From Oceaniferula spumae (GTDB lineage: Bacteria; Verrucomicrobiota; Verrucomicrobiia; Verrucomicrobiales; Akkermansiaceae): DNA of 64,000 nt. Location: contig NZ_AP026866.1 in NCBI RefSeq assembly GCF_042849255.1, forward strand, positions 2,108,001 to 2,172,000. The letters run 5' to 3'. The position numbers and the translations under genes are program-made. Under the pieces are notes generated by a model. It worked only from the letters and a program-made list of their open reading frames with translations, had not been told where the DNA came from and did not search any database. Position 1 is the first letter of the stretch. Every line of letters starts with the position of its first letter. Below are positions 26,453-35,318 of the stretch, one piece after another.

Positions 26453-27589
26453 CTAAGTGAATACGCTACTATAAGCTTGGCGAGTCTGATGCGCGACTTG
26501 CTCCCAAGTCAGGTGATTTTGAACATAGGCTTGGTTTTTGAGGCCTTTGTCTTTCCATTCGTGCTTGCAGTCTAATGCGGTTGAAATCGTTGTAGCTATT
26601 GACTCGGGTTTGGGTTCGGTGAGCCAACCTCCACCACTTTTTTCTACGTGACTGGCAACTCCGGCTTTCGAAGACACAATGACGGGGCGAGCCGCCAACA
26701 TTGCTTCTACGATGCACAATCCAAATCCGTCGAAACGAGATGGCAGGACGACTAGATCGGCATCAGCCACGATCTCCATCGCACTTTCAGGCCTTCTTCC
26801 AGTGAAAGTGACCTGATCTGTGATTCCGAGATTAGCTGTCAGGGCTTCAAGCTCGTTGCGATCAGTCCAGTCGTTGCCAGTCATGATGAGTTTGGCGCTC
26901 GCATTATGGGGACTCGCCTTGCTCATTACTTTTGAAAACCCTTCCAGAAGAAGATCCAAGCCTTTATGATTCCTGTCCATTCGGCCGAAGTAAAGGATCC
27001 GTGTTTCCTCAGAATCAACTCCTGGAATTCTTGCATCAGCTGGAAGATCGTTGAGCATCTCTGGTTCACATCCATTTGGAACGACGACGGTTTTTACCTC
27101 GCAGCCCATATCACGGAGTGGTTTTTCATGGCTTGCATCGAGGAGTTGGACAGCGCATGAACCGGAGATGAGTTGCTTCTCAAACAGGTGCCAATAAAGA
27201 GCTTTTCGATATCTGTGCTCTCTCAGTAAGGGTTCGACATAAGGGTCATGAGGAATGAAAATATAGGGTATGCCGTGCTTACGAAGATGTCTCCCCATGG
27301 CCGCCATTGGCGGATTGAAGGTTCCGTGAAGAACCAATCCATCAAGCTTATGAGTGTTGCTCGCTAAATCCGCAAGCATGCGCTCGGGTAGATGAAATGG
27401 GGTGCGCCTTCCTTCGTTTGAATAATGAATAATCTCCTCGTTCCGAGCTTGTTCGATTTTTCCAGGACGGAGGCTGATTATGGGGCAATAGCCCGGCTCG
27501 ATCCGGTTCAGCGCGCGCGACAACCCTCGGCAAAAGGCGGCAGAACCATCTCTACCCGGATAATGGGGAAGAAAGTGTGCGATTCTCAC
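26453..27589 (-). CDS. Glycosyltransferase family 4 (GT4)
   Basis: A 378-residue GT-B enzyme. The start MRIAHFLPHYPGRDGSAAF is typical. The C-terminal nucleotide-sugar domain has TRILYFGRMDRNHKGLDLLL, ADADLVVLPSRFDGFGLCIV, and EAMLAARPVIVSSKAGVASH (E-x7-E-like motif). The ATG overlaps the stop of the upstream 902-residue fusion gene by ATGA, so translation is coupled. It probably acts directly after that protein in repeat-unit assembly. Donor sugar unknown. Confidence 0.92.
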   Translation of the reverse strand: MRIAHFLPHYPGRDGSAAFCRGLSRALNRIEPGYCPIISLRPGKIEQARNEEIIHYSNEGRRTPFHLPERMLADLASNTHKLDGLVLHGTFNPPMAAMGRHLRKHGIPYIFIPHDPYVEPLLREHRYRKALYWHLFEKQLISGSCAVQLLDASHEKPLRDMGCEVKTVVVPNGCEPEMLNDLPADARIPGVDSEETRILYFGRMDRNHKGLDLLLEGFSKVMSKASPHNASAKLIMTGNDWTDRNELEALTANLGITDQVTFTGRRPESAMEIVADADLVVLPSRFDGFGLCIVEAMLAARPVIVSSKAGVASHVEKSGGGWLTEPKPESIATTISTALDCKHEWKDKGLKNQAYVQNHLTWEQVAHQTRQAYSSVFT

Positions 27590-30294
27590 TTTAGGTGTAT
27601 CGGGTTAGGTGCTTCTTTACGTGCGTTTTCCTGAACGAGTATTTGCCGATAGAATCCATCAATTTCCTCAGCCTTCGTATCCCACTGAAAATCTTTGGCT
27701 CGTTTGATACATTCCCGGGTGAAGTTTCGGCCACTTGATTTTTCGGCTGCAAGCTTTCGGATCGCGTCAGCGAAGCCTGCAATTGAATCCTCGCGGGAGG
27801 CTGGTTTGATTTTATATCCGCAGCGATCATTCACAATAAGTCCAGGGCCACCCCAGTCGAGACAGATAACGGGCTTTCCAAGAGCTAGTGCTTCCAAACA
27901 AGCTTGCCCGAACGCTTCGTGGAGAGCGGGATGGAGCAAGGCATCGGCAGATGAGATTTTTCCAAACACTTCTTCTAAGCTCTCTAGACGTCCTACGAAA
28001 TTCACGCATTCGTTGATACCGAGCTTTTTGGCGGTATGTTGGAGATGCGACAGTTCTGGGCCGTGCTCTAGAATAGTGAGGCGAACGTCCAATCCATCAT
28101 TTTTGACCGCAGCGACCGCCTCAAGTGCGATGTCAACGGCCTTCCAATGAACCAGCCGACAGGCTGTCACCAACTCCAGTGGACCACTCATAGGAGCAGG
28201 AACGGGAGGGTGGGCCTTGATATACGCTTCCAAATTATCATCACCGGTCGCGGATTGAGGCATCATGGAAGTACGTCTCACCCCCATTCTGCGGAGCGCG
28301 TTCTCCGTCGCGGGGGTTGCAGCGAGTGTCCAAGCATTCGAAATGTAATAATGATGGAGGTATTCGAATTTTTCCAATAAGTTCCGCACTGTGGCTCTCA
28401 TCCATTCTTCAAAAGCACCCATCCACCGAAAAGAATTCGCAAGACCCGGAGGTGTTTGATCACCGCCGCCCACAGGGCCGAAGAGCAGAGGAACGCCCAA
28501 GTCTGAAATGAGACTTGGGAACAAGTAAGTGCCGATCGTGATGTGATGAGCGACATCGAAGTGCTGCTCACTGATCAGTTGTTTTGCCTTGCTGCGTGCG
28601 AGGATCTGCCACCATGCGTAATACAAGGAAACCCCTCGTTTACCTCTCCTCCAAAATGTGAGTGCCGAGGGTGGATCAAAGTAAACCCACTGAATGCGCC
28701 CTACCCATTGCTCGCTGCTTTCCTCAATAACGGGTTTATTAATGGCTCGGGTCATGACGCAGAGATCGTGTTTTTCCGACAACTGCCGTACGAGGTTCCA
28801 TGCAACGTTCGCCTCTGAGCCTCGACTGGGGCTGCATCCGTATGCTGAAATCAACACTTTCAGTCGCCCGTCGCCACTCTGATGTGCATGCGCTTCCACT
28901 GGAGGCTTATGTTGCACAAGGGGCAGGGCGGGAGTCTGATCACTATCTGAGAACGATGTGCTACCAACTTTGGCCACGGTGGGTAAGTTCCGGCTTCTCT
29001 CACGGAAGGCTTCGAGGATCAATTCATAGCTCTCATCAACCACCGTATTGAGCGGTTGGCAGCAGTCGACAACCGTCGCCCGATCGCCGAGACTCACCGC
29101 CAATTCTTTGTATGCAGCGAGTTGTCGTTTCAGCTCTTCAGGTGTGACTTCTTTTTTTCGTGCGAGGATCTGATCCGCATCGCCAGCCAGCACGATCACA
29201 TGATCGGGTTTGGGCAGAAAGCGGAATACGAATTTCGCCCACTTGATCGGTGCACCGAAACGGTAACGAACCGGATCGACAAGCATGTCGTTGTAATAGC
29301 GGTCGGATATCAGCAGCTTGGACTTGGCGCGCGGATGGCGGATATTCCATATCGATGCCCACCACCATTCCGCGGTAATCAGTCCAAGCTTCAGAATGGA
29401 CATGAAAAGGTTTCTCGGGGGGATGGAATGTGGATCTGGAACAATCCCACCAGGAACTTCCTGGCCTTTTCTCAAGAGCCTCGGACTCCAATGGATCATT
29501 TTAATACTAAGCCGACGATGGCTCAATTTGTGCGTCAGGCCCTCGATGACCGACGATTTGCCACTGCCATCGGGTCCCAACATCGCGACCCAAGGGTAAG
29601 GAGGATGCAAATGATGTTTCGCCTCAATGTACCAGTGGCTGATTTGGCGGGACAAGCACCCCCCGGCATCTCTCTTGAACTTGTTAAAAAACAGAGCTCG
29701 GCGGAGATCCTTGCTATGTTTCGCGGCTTCACCCGCGTTTCCGGCTATTGCCCAATCCATTAGAAACTCAGTCCACCCCGATCCGAATGCTTCATTGAGA
29801 GCAGATTCAAACTCGTCCTTATCTTGGTCGAGTGCCTGAGCGATCAGGCTGTCATACTTGGGATTATATGTTTTCCCACCCAAGACACCGGTCATCCAGG
29901 CAATCAATGCATCATGTGCCAAGCGCGGTCTGGGGATACCGTCACGACCATTGCTTACACCTTTCCAAAATCTATTTTGATCGAGAAAATCGAGACCGTT
30001 CCATTCGAAGACCGGCAATAAATCGACCTGATTCCATGAGTAAAACCACTGCTCGACATACTGGCGGGTGATCCGCAGATCCGGCTCGCCGTACGAATCC
30101 TTGAGTAACTGCCCGAATGTCGACTTGTCTGATACTGCAATATCCCAATCGCCCGTTTTGGTCACTTTATCCGCTGTGAATTCCTCGCTGCGTAACAAAG
30201 CAACGCCACGAGGACCAACTCGCTTGAGTAAGTTGATCAACGAATCAGTCTCGAACTGCGAGACTATCGTGTCTTTAGAGGAAAAAGAATTCAT
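27586..30294 (-). CDS. Three-domain fusion: nucleotidyltransferase-like, thymidylate-kinase-like, GT4
   Basis: A 902-residue protein with no single known name. Residues 1 to about 215 resemble a minimal nucleotidyltransferase: TGDWDIAVSD (47-56) matches the GDxDI pattern of polymerase-beta-type folds. Residues 230-435 form a P-loop kinase like thymidylate kinase: LGPDGSGKSS (Walker A, 239-248), LLISDRYYNDMLVDPVRY (DRY/lid, from 327), and a final GDRATVVDC strand. Residues 478-890 are a GT4 glycosyltransferase, beginning LKVLISAYGCSPSRGSEA with EALALGKPVICLDWGGPG near the end. The GT4 part is related to the separate gene just upstream (30291-31538). Both ends overlap neighbours by ATGA. A sugar- or lipid-kinase step linked to glycosyl transfer is possible; no substrate can be read. 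Confidence 0.85.
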   Translation of the reverse strand: MNSFSSKDTIVSQFETDSLINLLKRVGPRGVALLRSEEFTADKVTKTGDWDIAVSDKSTFGQLLKDSYGEPDLRITRQYVEQWFYSWNQVDLLPVFEWNGLDFLDQNRFWKGVSNGRDGIPRPRLAHDALIAWMTGVLGGKTYNPKYDSLIAQALDQDKDEFESALNEAFGSGWTEFLMDWAIAGNAGEAAKHSKDLRRALFFNKFKRDAGGCLSRQISHWYIEAKHHLHPPYPWVAMLGPDGSGKSSVIEGLTHKLSHRRLSIKMIHWSPRLLRKGQEVPGGIVPDPHSIPPRNLFMSILKLGLITAEWWWASIWNIRHPRAKSKLLISDRYYNDMLVDPVRYRFGAPIKWAKFVFRFLPKPDHVIVLAGDADQILARKKEVTPEELKRQLAAYKELAVSLGDRATVVDCCQPLNTVVDESYELILEAFRERSRNLPTVAKVGSTSFSDSDQTPALPLVQHKPPVEAHAHQSGDGRLKVLISAYGCSPSRGSEANVAWNLVRQLSEKHDLCVMTRAINKPVIEESSEQWVGRIQWVYFDPPSALTFWRRGKRGVSLYYAWWQILARSKAKQLISEQHFDVAHHITIGTYLFPSLISDLGVPLLFGPVGGGDQTPPGLANSFRWMGAFEEWMRATVRNLLEKFEYLHHYYISNAWTLAATPATENALRRMGVRRTSMMPQSATGDDNLEAYIKAHPPVPAPMSGPLELVTACRLVHWKAVDIALEAVAAVKNDGLDVRLTILEHGPELSHLQHTAKKLGINECVNFVGRLESLEEVFGKISSADALLHPALHEAFGQACLEALALGKPVICLDWGGPGLIVNDRCGYKIKPASREDSIAGFADAIRKLAAEKSSGRNFTRECIKRAKDFQWDTKAEEIDGFYRQILVQENARKEAPNPIHLK

Positions 30295-31538
30295 TTGGAC
30301 CTCAGTGCCTGCTGATAGATTTTATTCATTTTCTTCGCTTTCTCATCCCACACGTAGTCGGAAAGAACCCTTTCCCGACTCGCTTCCCCAAGACGCTTCA
30401 CAAGCGCTTCGTCTCTGGCCAACGTTACGATGGCGTTAGCAAAATTTTCTACAGTCTCATCAAGGGGACCCACCTCGATGCGTATCGCTGTATCTTCGGT
30501 CGTCATGTCACCGACTCCTTGATGGTTCAGGCAGATCAGGGGCTTACCTTTGCACATCGCTTCAAGAACCACAGTTCCCGATGTGTCTTTGACGCTACTG
30601 AAAATCATCGCGTGAGAGGTGATGATGAGCTGATTCAGCTCCTCTAACGGTATTCTTTTGAGAAGCTGAACTTCATCTGAAATTCCCAGTTCGGCAACCA
30701 TGGCGGCCGCCGCAGACTCGTCTTTACCTCGTCCGAGCATCCGAAGGCGTATGGGTTTTTCAGCTCCAAGTATGGCTTTTGCTCGCGCCACAGCTTTCAA
30801 CGCAATGATCCATCCTTTCCAAGGCTCAACCATTCCTATCCAAACCAGTTCAAATCGGTCAAAACTAGGCATGGCTTCTTGAGCAATGACATCCTTCCGA
30901 TCGACACCGATTTCCATAAGGTAGCTGACCTTGTCATCATACAGTTCCGCCATCATGTTCGTGGCTTCGCTATTCGAACCAACAATTCGATCAGCACGCC
31001 CAAGTGACAAACGCACCCAGGGCACCCACTTCCAACTACGAATCATCATCGCCCTCACTTTTTCCTTCCAGGCGCGGGCACCGTAAAAGGAGATGTAGTT
31101 AGGCGAGACTGTCGAAGTCCCTCCCACTGGGCCAACCACCACGGGTTTCGAGCTGAACCACCAGAGTCCCGGTAGCCGGATCGAGCTGTACGTCATGTGA
31201 TGGAAAAGATCAAAACCTCCGAGTTGCTTGCGGAAGCGCCACATCACTCCGAGCTTCCAGAGAGCAAAAAACGCCTGTGTCGGCAAAATGCCTTTTTTCT
31301 TGAGCCATATCGCTAGAGCCCCCGGATCGTGATACAGAAATTCAGGCCGCGTCCCTCCCGGATAATCGGGGTTTTCCGCATAATATTTCTCGATCACCGG
31401 TTGGTTGTTGGCACGCGTGGCCACCGTGAGTTCCACATGGGAAGCTAAGCCATTTGCCCAACCCCATCCGACCCCCGGCTCCGAGCCCTTCTCCGGCTCG
31501 CAGGCATAGGCTGTCATGAAGACTTTCATATTTCTCAA
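30291..31538 (-). CDS. Glycosyltransferase family 4 (GT4)
   Basis: A 415-residue GT-B enzyme beginning MRNMKVFMTAYACEPEKG followed by SEPGVGWGWA, an N-terminal loop that marks one GT4 branch. The C-terminal domain has LVWIGMVEPWKGWIIALKA and VVLEAMCKGKPLICLNHQGV (E-x7-E-like). It matches the GT4 part of the neighbouring 902-residue fusion over its length, including VVVGPVGG, so the two are tandem paralogues. Its stop overlaps the fusion gene start (ATGA). Donor and acceptor are unknown. Confidence 0.92.
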   Translation of the reverse strand: MRNMKVFMTAYACEPEKGSEPGVGWGWANGLASHVELTVATRANNQPVIEKYYAENPDYPGGTRPEFLYHDPGALAIWLKKKGILPTQAFFALWKLGVMWRFRKQLGGFDLFHHMTYSSIRLPGLWWFSSKPVVVGPVGGTSTVSPNYISFYGARAWKEKVRAMMIRSWKWVPWVRLSLGRADRIVGSNSEATNMMAELYDDKVSYLMEIGVDRKDVIAQEAMPSFDRFELVWIGMVEPWKGWIIALKAVARAKAILGAEKPIRLRMLGRGKDESAAAAMVAELGISDEVQLLKRIPLEELNQLIITSHAMIFSSVKDTSGTVVLEAMCKGKPLICLNHQGVGDMTTEDTAIRIEVGPLDETVENFANAIVTLARDEALVKRLGEASRERVLSDYVWDEKAKKMNKIYQQALRSK

Positions 31539-31560
31539 GGCAAGAGTCGCTAAGAGGCGA

Positions 31561-32559
31561 TCAGAAATTGTAGATGTCCGCCTTGTATTGCGCCAGATTC
31601 ACTGGATCGGAAAACCACTCCACGGTCTCCTTGAGGCCCTGCTCAAAACTGAATTTTGGCTCCCAGCCTGTTAGGGATTTGATCTTACCATTTGCTCCCA
31701 AGAGACGCTCTACCTCACTCTTTGATGGGCGCAAACGCGTCTCATCTACAACCACCTTTGCGCTAGGACGTATCATTGCGATGAGGGTTTTCGCCATGTC
31801 ACCCACGGAGATTTCCTCTTGGGTGGCAATGTTGATTTCCTCCCCAATTGCGGCATCCGCCTCGGCGATGCTGATAAAGCCCGCTGCCGTGTCTTTCACG
31901 TAAACCATGTCCCGTGTCGGCTCCGGAGAGCCCAGCTTGATTTCATCCATTCCATTACAAAGCTGGCTGATGATGGTGGGAATCACCGCGCGAGCCGATT
32001 GTCTCGGGCCGAAGGTGTTGAACGGACGGACGATGGTCACCGGAGACTCAAAGCTCCTGTAATAGCTTTCAGCCATGCGATCAGCACCAATCTTTGTTGC
32101 GGAGTAAGGTGACTGTCCTTGATATGGGTGAGCCTCATCGATGGGGACATATTTCGCCGTGCCGTATACTTCTGAGGTAGACGTCACCAGAATACGTTCT
32201 GTCTCCAGCCTGCGTGCCTCCTCCAGTACATTCAGCGTTCCGGTTATATTGGTGGAAACATAGCTTTCCGGAGAATAGTAGCTGTAGGGAATGCCGATTA
32301 GAGCAGCGAGATGGAAGACAACATCCATCCCATTCATCGCCATCGCTACCGCGCCCCTGTCCCTGATATCACCGGTCACGACTTCGACCTGGGAGATAGT
32401 CTCCTTCGGAATGGAGTCCAGCCAGCCCCATGAGTTGAAAGAATTGTAGTAAGCGAAGGCCCTGACCTTGCAGCCCTTCGCGACAAGTTGTTCGACTAGG
32501 TGACTGCCAATGAAGCCGTCAGCCCCCGTAACTAATACGGTTTTGTTTTTGATATTCAT
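31561..32559 (-). CDS. NAD-dependent 4,6-dehydratase, extended SDR (LegB-like)
   Basis: A 332-residue extended short-chain dehydrogenase. The nucleotide loop reads TGADGFIGSH (11-20), the catalytic pair is Tyr152-Lys156 in SPYSATKIGADRM, and the Ser/Thr region is TSTSEVYGTA. The stretch AFAYYNSFNSWGWLD near residue 35-48 recalls LegB-type UDP-HexNAc 4,6-dehydratases, which start legionaminic and related amino-sugar pathways; I rely on recall for this subfamily link. No LegC aminotransferase is adjacent. It is followed by a second SDR gene and a nucleotidyltransferase, which may form one sugar pathway. Confidence 0.85.
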   Translation of the reverse strand: MNIKNKTVLVTGADGFIGSHLVEQLVAKGCKVRAFAYYNSFNSWGWLDSIPKETISQVEVVTGDIRDRGAVAMAMNGMDVVFHLAALIGIPYSYYSPESYVSTNITGTLNVLEEARRLETERILVTSTSEVYGTAKYVPIDEAHPYQGQSPYSATKIGADRMAESYYRSFESPVTIVRPFNTFGPRQSARAVIPTIISQLCNGMDEIKLGSPEPTRDMVYVKDTAAGFISIAEADAAIGEEINIATQEEISVGDMAKTLIAMIRPSAKVVVDETRLRPSKSEVERLLGANGKIKSLTGWEPKFSFEQGLKETVEWFSDPVNLAQYKADIYNF

Positions 32560-32577
32560 AATCTTTGATTGGCTGTT

Positions 32578-33495
32578 TCAGAAAAAAGACGCAGCTGTTT
32601 TAATTTGTTCGCTCGCAGCCTGCTGCAATGTCTTGGAGACGACCCAGCCTGTAGCTCCAGACATTTTTGTCGAATCTCCGACCGCCCGTCGGACGGGTGA
32701 TCGGAATTTGCTTTGCGGGGACTGCAATACCTTTCCGCTCTTTCCTCCAGCGATCATGAATGCCTCTGCGAGAGAGCGTAGGCTGACGGCTTTACCGCTA
32801 CATACATTGAAGACTCCAGGCAGACATTCCGTCTCGATAAGATTCAATAAGCCTTTTGTAAAATCATCAATATCTACAAAATCGCGCTCCATTTCGGCAT
32901 CATCAAGATATAAATTTTCGGAACTTTCGAGAGCAAGAACTTTTCTACAAATCTTCTGACTGATAAGACTTTCTGGACTGTTGGCTCCGATTAAATTGAA
33001 CGGACGGACAACGTCGATGCGGGAGCCCAACGACTCGTTAAATTGTTTGGCGATTGCTGTTTGTGCCAATTTAGAAATACCGTATGCGGAAACTGGGCGC
33101 GCAGGTTCTTCTTCGGATATTAATTTACCTGAACAACCTCCGTATTCAGCCGCGCTTCCCATTGTTATAATTCTTGTCTCAGATAAATTTTTTATACCGA
33201 GTATCGACACTAGATTTAGAATAACGCCAGTGTTGATTCTTGTGAGTTCAACTAAAGCTTCTGTGGAAGTGCTAGCACCAATAAAATTTACAATAATCTT
33301 TGGCTTTACCGTTAAAACTATATCTCGCAAAGATTTTTCATCAAGTGCTTCAGCCACGAAATGTTTCGTCTTGATGTCAGAAGCTGGATGTCTTGAAAGT
33401 GTGAAAATCTCGTATTCGGCTTTCTGTCGCAGCATGGAAATTAAAGACGTCGCGAGAAAACCGTTAGAACCGATGATCAATATGGATGTCTTCAC
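32578..33495 (-). CDS. NAD(P)-dependent epimerase/dehydratase (SDR)
   Basis: A 305-residue extended SDR. It begins MKTSILIIGSNGFLATSLIS with the cofactor loop GSNGFLA, and the catalytic site is VSAYGISKLAQ (Tyr-x3-Lys) preceded by TMGSAAEYGG. Family members reduce, epimerise or dehydrate nucleotide-sugars, often as the final 4-keto reduction. It sits between the LegB-like dehydratase and a sugar nucleotidyltransferase, so a keto-reduction or epimerisation in the same pathway is the best guess. Base composition is clearly more AT-rich than in the genes after 38 kb. Confidence 0.88.
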   Translation of the reverse strand: MKTSILIIGSNGFLATSLISMLRQKAEYEIFTLSRHPASDIKTKHFVAEALDEKSLRDIVLTVKPKIIVNFIGASTSTEALVELTRINTGVILNLVSILGIKNLSETRIITMGSAAEYGGCSGKLISEEEPARPVSAYGISKLAQTAIAKQFNESLGSRIDVVRPFNLIGANSPESLISQKICRKVLALESSENLYLDDAEMERDFVDIDDFTKGLLNLIETECLPGVFNVCSGKAVSLRSLAEAFMIAGGKSGKVLQSPQSKFRSPVRRAVGDSTKMSGATGWVVSKTLQQAASEQIKTAASFF

Positions 33496-33563
33496 GATAG
33501 GGTTATGGAAAAATATGAATTCACTAGGAGAAAATTATTCTGAAACGCGATAGCAACTAACGA

Positions 33564-34256
33564 TCAGAAATGCTTGGAATATTCTTCCCTTGCTTGTGTG
33601 TAGTCATCCACTTGGCCTATATCCAGCCAATACTCCGTTATACTATAGCGCGACACTGGCTTGTTTTCACGAAGCATTTTGTGGAGTAAATCGTCCATGC
33701 CGAAGTATTCGTTTTCAGGAATTTCTGCGAATATATCTGGTTTAAAAAAATAGATACCCGCGAGAATCTCAAAGGCGAGATCCGGCTTTTCTTCTAAATT
33801 CGTTACAAGGTCATCGTCCGAGACCTGAACATTCCCAAAACGAAAAGGATGTGTGATCACTTTCGTTCCAATCGTTAGATTGGATTCCTGATTCATTCCG
33901 AATTCATACATCCGCGAATGGTCGCTTTTGGTGAGCACATCCCCATTCATCATCAGAAAAGGTTCCGTGAGATGCTCTTTTAGCAACGTAAGTGGACCAC
34001 AGGTGCCTAAGCGCACTTCTTCTTTGCTGAAAACCAGATCCACCCCGTATTTGCTGCCATCTCCTAGATAAGCTTCAACATAGTCTGATTTATAGTTTGT
34101 GGCGATGTAGATTTCGTTGAACCCGTGGGCCGCCAAGGTCGTGATCTGCACCTCCATCAGCGACTGTTCACCAATCGGCAACAGCGGTTTTGGAATAACG
34201 TCGGTGAATGGTGCTAAGCGTGTGCCAAGACCTCCTGCTAGAATTACTGCTTTCAT
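33564..34256 (-). CDS. Sugar-1-phosphate nucleotidyltransferase
   Basis: A 230-residue nucleotidyltransferase. The signature ILAGGLGTRLAPFTDVIPKP is at the very start, where the Gly-rich loop binds NTP and the Lys of PKP contacts phosphate. PFLMMNGDVLTKSDHS holds the metal-binding Asp of the LxxNGD strand. The short length without a hexapeptide-repeat tail fits the HddC/RmlA-like single-domain group. It would make an NDP-sugar from a sugar-1-phosphate. The neighbours are two SDR genes and a nucleotidyltransferase-like gene. Confidence 0.92.
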   Translation of the reverse strand: MKAVILAGGLGTRLAPFTDVIPKPLLPIGEQSLMEVQITTLAAHGFNEIYIATNYKSDYVEAYLGDGSKYGVDLVFSKEEVRLGTCGPLTLLKEHLTEPFLMMNGDVLTKSDHSRMYEFGMNQESNLTIGTKVITHPFRFGNVQVSDDDLVTNLEEKPDLAFEILAGIYFFKPDIFAEIPENEYFGMDDLLHKMLRENKPVSRYSITEYWLDIGQVDDYTQAREEYSKHF

Positions 34257-34301
34257 ATTATGACGATTGGTTACTTCCTTTTTTGTAAACGTGTGAATCT
34301 C

Positions 34302-35318
34302 CTAAAATAATAAATCTGACTCATCTGACATTCGAATCAGCCGTATTTTCGTGGTAAAATGTGTCATGAATCTAGCAATTTCGTCCGAATTCATGTGCAC
34401 GAAAACACAGCCCCCTTTTGACCGGAATCGAGAATTCTTAATACAAATAGAAATAAGATGGCACAATGCGGGAAGGGTTGATCTGCTTTGTATATTAAAA
34501 GCCCGAGTTGATGTTGGGAATCTTTTCGAATCAGAGTTGGATTTATTCACGAAGCGATCCACTGTCGGCCAGGAGTCGCCGAAGACAAACGAAAGTGGGG
34601 TTGGTGAAAATATCAGGAGGGCAATTTCCGTGCGGAAATGCTCAATAGCTCCAAAAAAAAATGAACTAAAATCGCGTTTAATTTGATATAAGGCTATCTC
34701 TTTCCGGACTTCTCGAATGCGCTCGACCATATATTCCCCGGAATCCATATCCAGGCCGCGAAGTACCAGAGCGGATGCTTTCCGTCCCAACGAACGCTCA
34801 AGGATATCTGTAAGCTCCGGTTTATTGTCTCGGTAATACGATATGCATTCTGACCAATAGCGCTCTTTCACGAAACCACCCCATACCAAACTATATATCA
34901 ATTTCAAGGTGACCTCATATTCTCTTGGGAGTAGCGGCCACCCTTCAGGGCTGTTACGATTTGAAGATTTGATTAGTTTCTGCTGGTCGATTAGCACAAT
35001 TCCTTTCCAAACTACGGATTTCACAAAGTCAATTGATCCCCACGAGTAGTAGAAAGATTGAACGGAACTTCGTGTTACAACATAATGGGGTTTTCCCAAA
35101 AGTTTTACTAGCAGAGCAGTTGCTTTATCCTTGTCACGAACAATGATATCGCAGTCACCACCGCGCTCCAAATTTTTAAAAAGATGTTGGTTTTTTACGA
35201 TGACCCAGTCGTCCAATGAGTTAAAGAATCGTGATAACTCAGCAACCGGGATGGGGAATCCGGATGGGGCATAAATTTCTGCTGAATCTTCAGTCATGAA
35301 TTGTTCTGAGTTCGTCAA
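34302..35318 (-). CDS. Nucleotidyltransferase-like protein with degenerate kinase region
   Basis: A 338-residue protein I cannot name. ERGGDCDIIVRDKD (51-64) matches the GDWDIAV site of the 902-residue fusion, and the next 150 residues align with it (VTRSSVQSFYYSWGSIDF against ITRQYVEQWFYSWNQVDL). Where the fusion has a Walker A loop, this protein has SFVFGDSWPTVDRFVNK (243-259), with no GxxGxGK. The later RFRSKGGCVFVHMN aligns with the kinase strand before DRY. It may therefore be a shortened, inactive kinase fusion. An alternative ATG at 35297 is possible. It overlaps the upstream GT4 gene by 29 (or 8) bases. Confidence 0.7.
   Translation of the reverse strand: MTNSEQFMTEDSAEIYAPSGFPIPVAELSRFFNSLDDWVIVKNQHLFKNLERGGDCDIIVRDKDKATALLVKLLGKPHYVVTRSSVQSFYYSWGSIDFVKSVVWKGIVLIDQQKLIKSSNRNSPEGWPLLPREYEVTLKLIYSLVWGGFVKERYWSECISYYRDNKPELTDILERSLGRKASALVLRGLDMDSGEYMVERIREVRKEIALYQIKRDFSSFFFGAIEHFRTEIALLIFSPTPLSFVFGDSWPTVDRFVNKSNSDSKRFPTSTRAFNIQSRSTLPALCHLISICIKNSRFRSKGGCVFVHMNSDEIARFMTHFTTKIRLIRMSDESDLLF

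Noticed and set aside
29056..29763. 235-residue plus-strand open frame
   Set aside because: It is antisense to the well-supported kinase part of the 902-residue fusion and has no family features.
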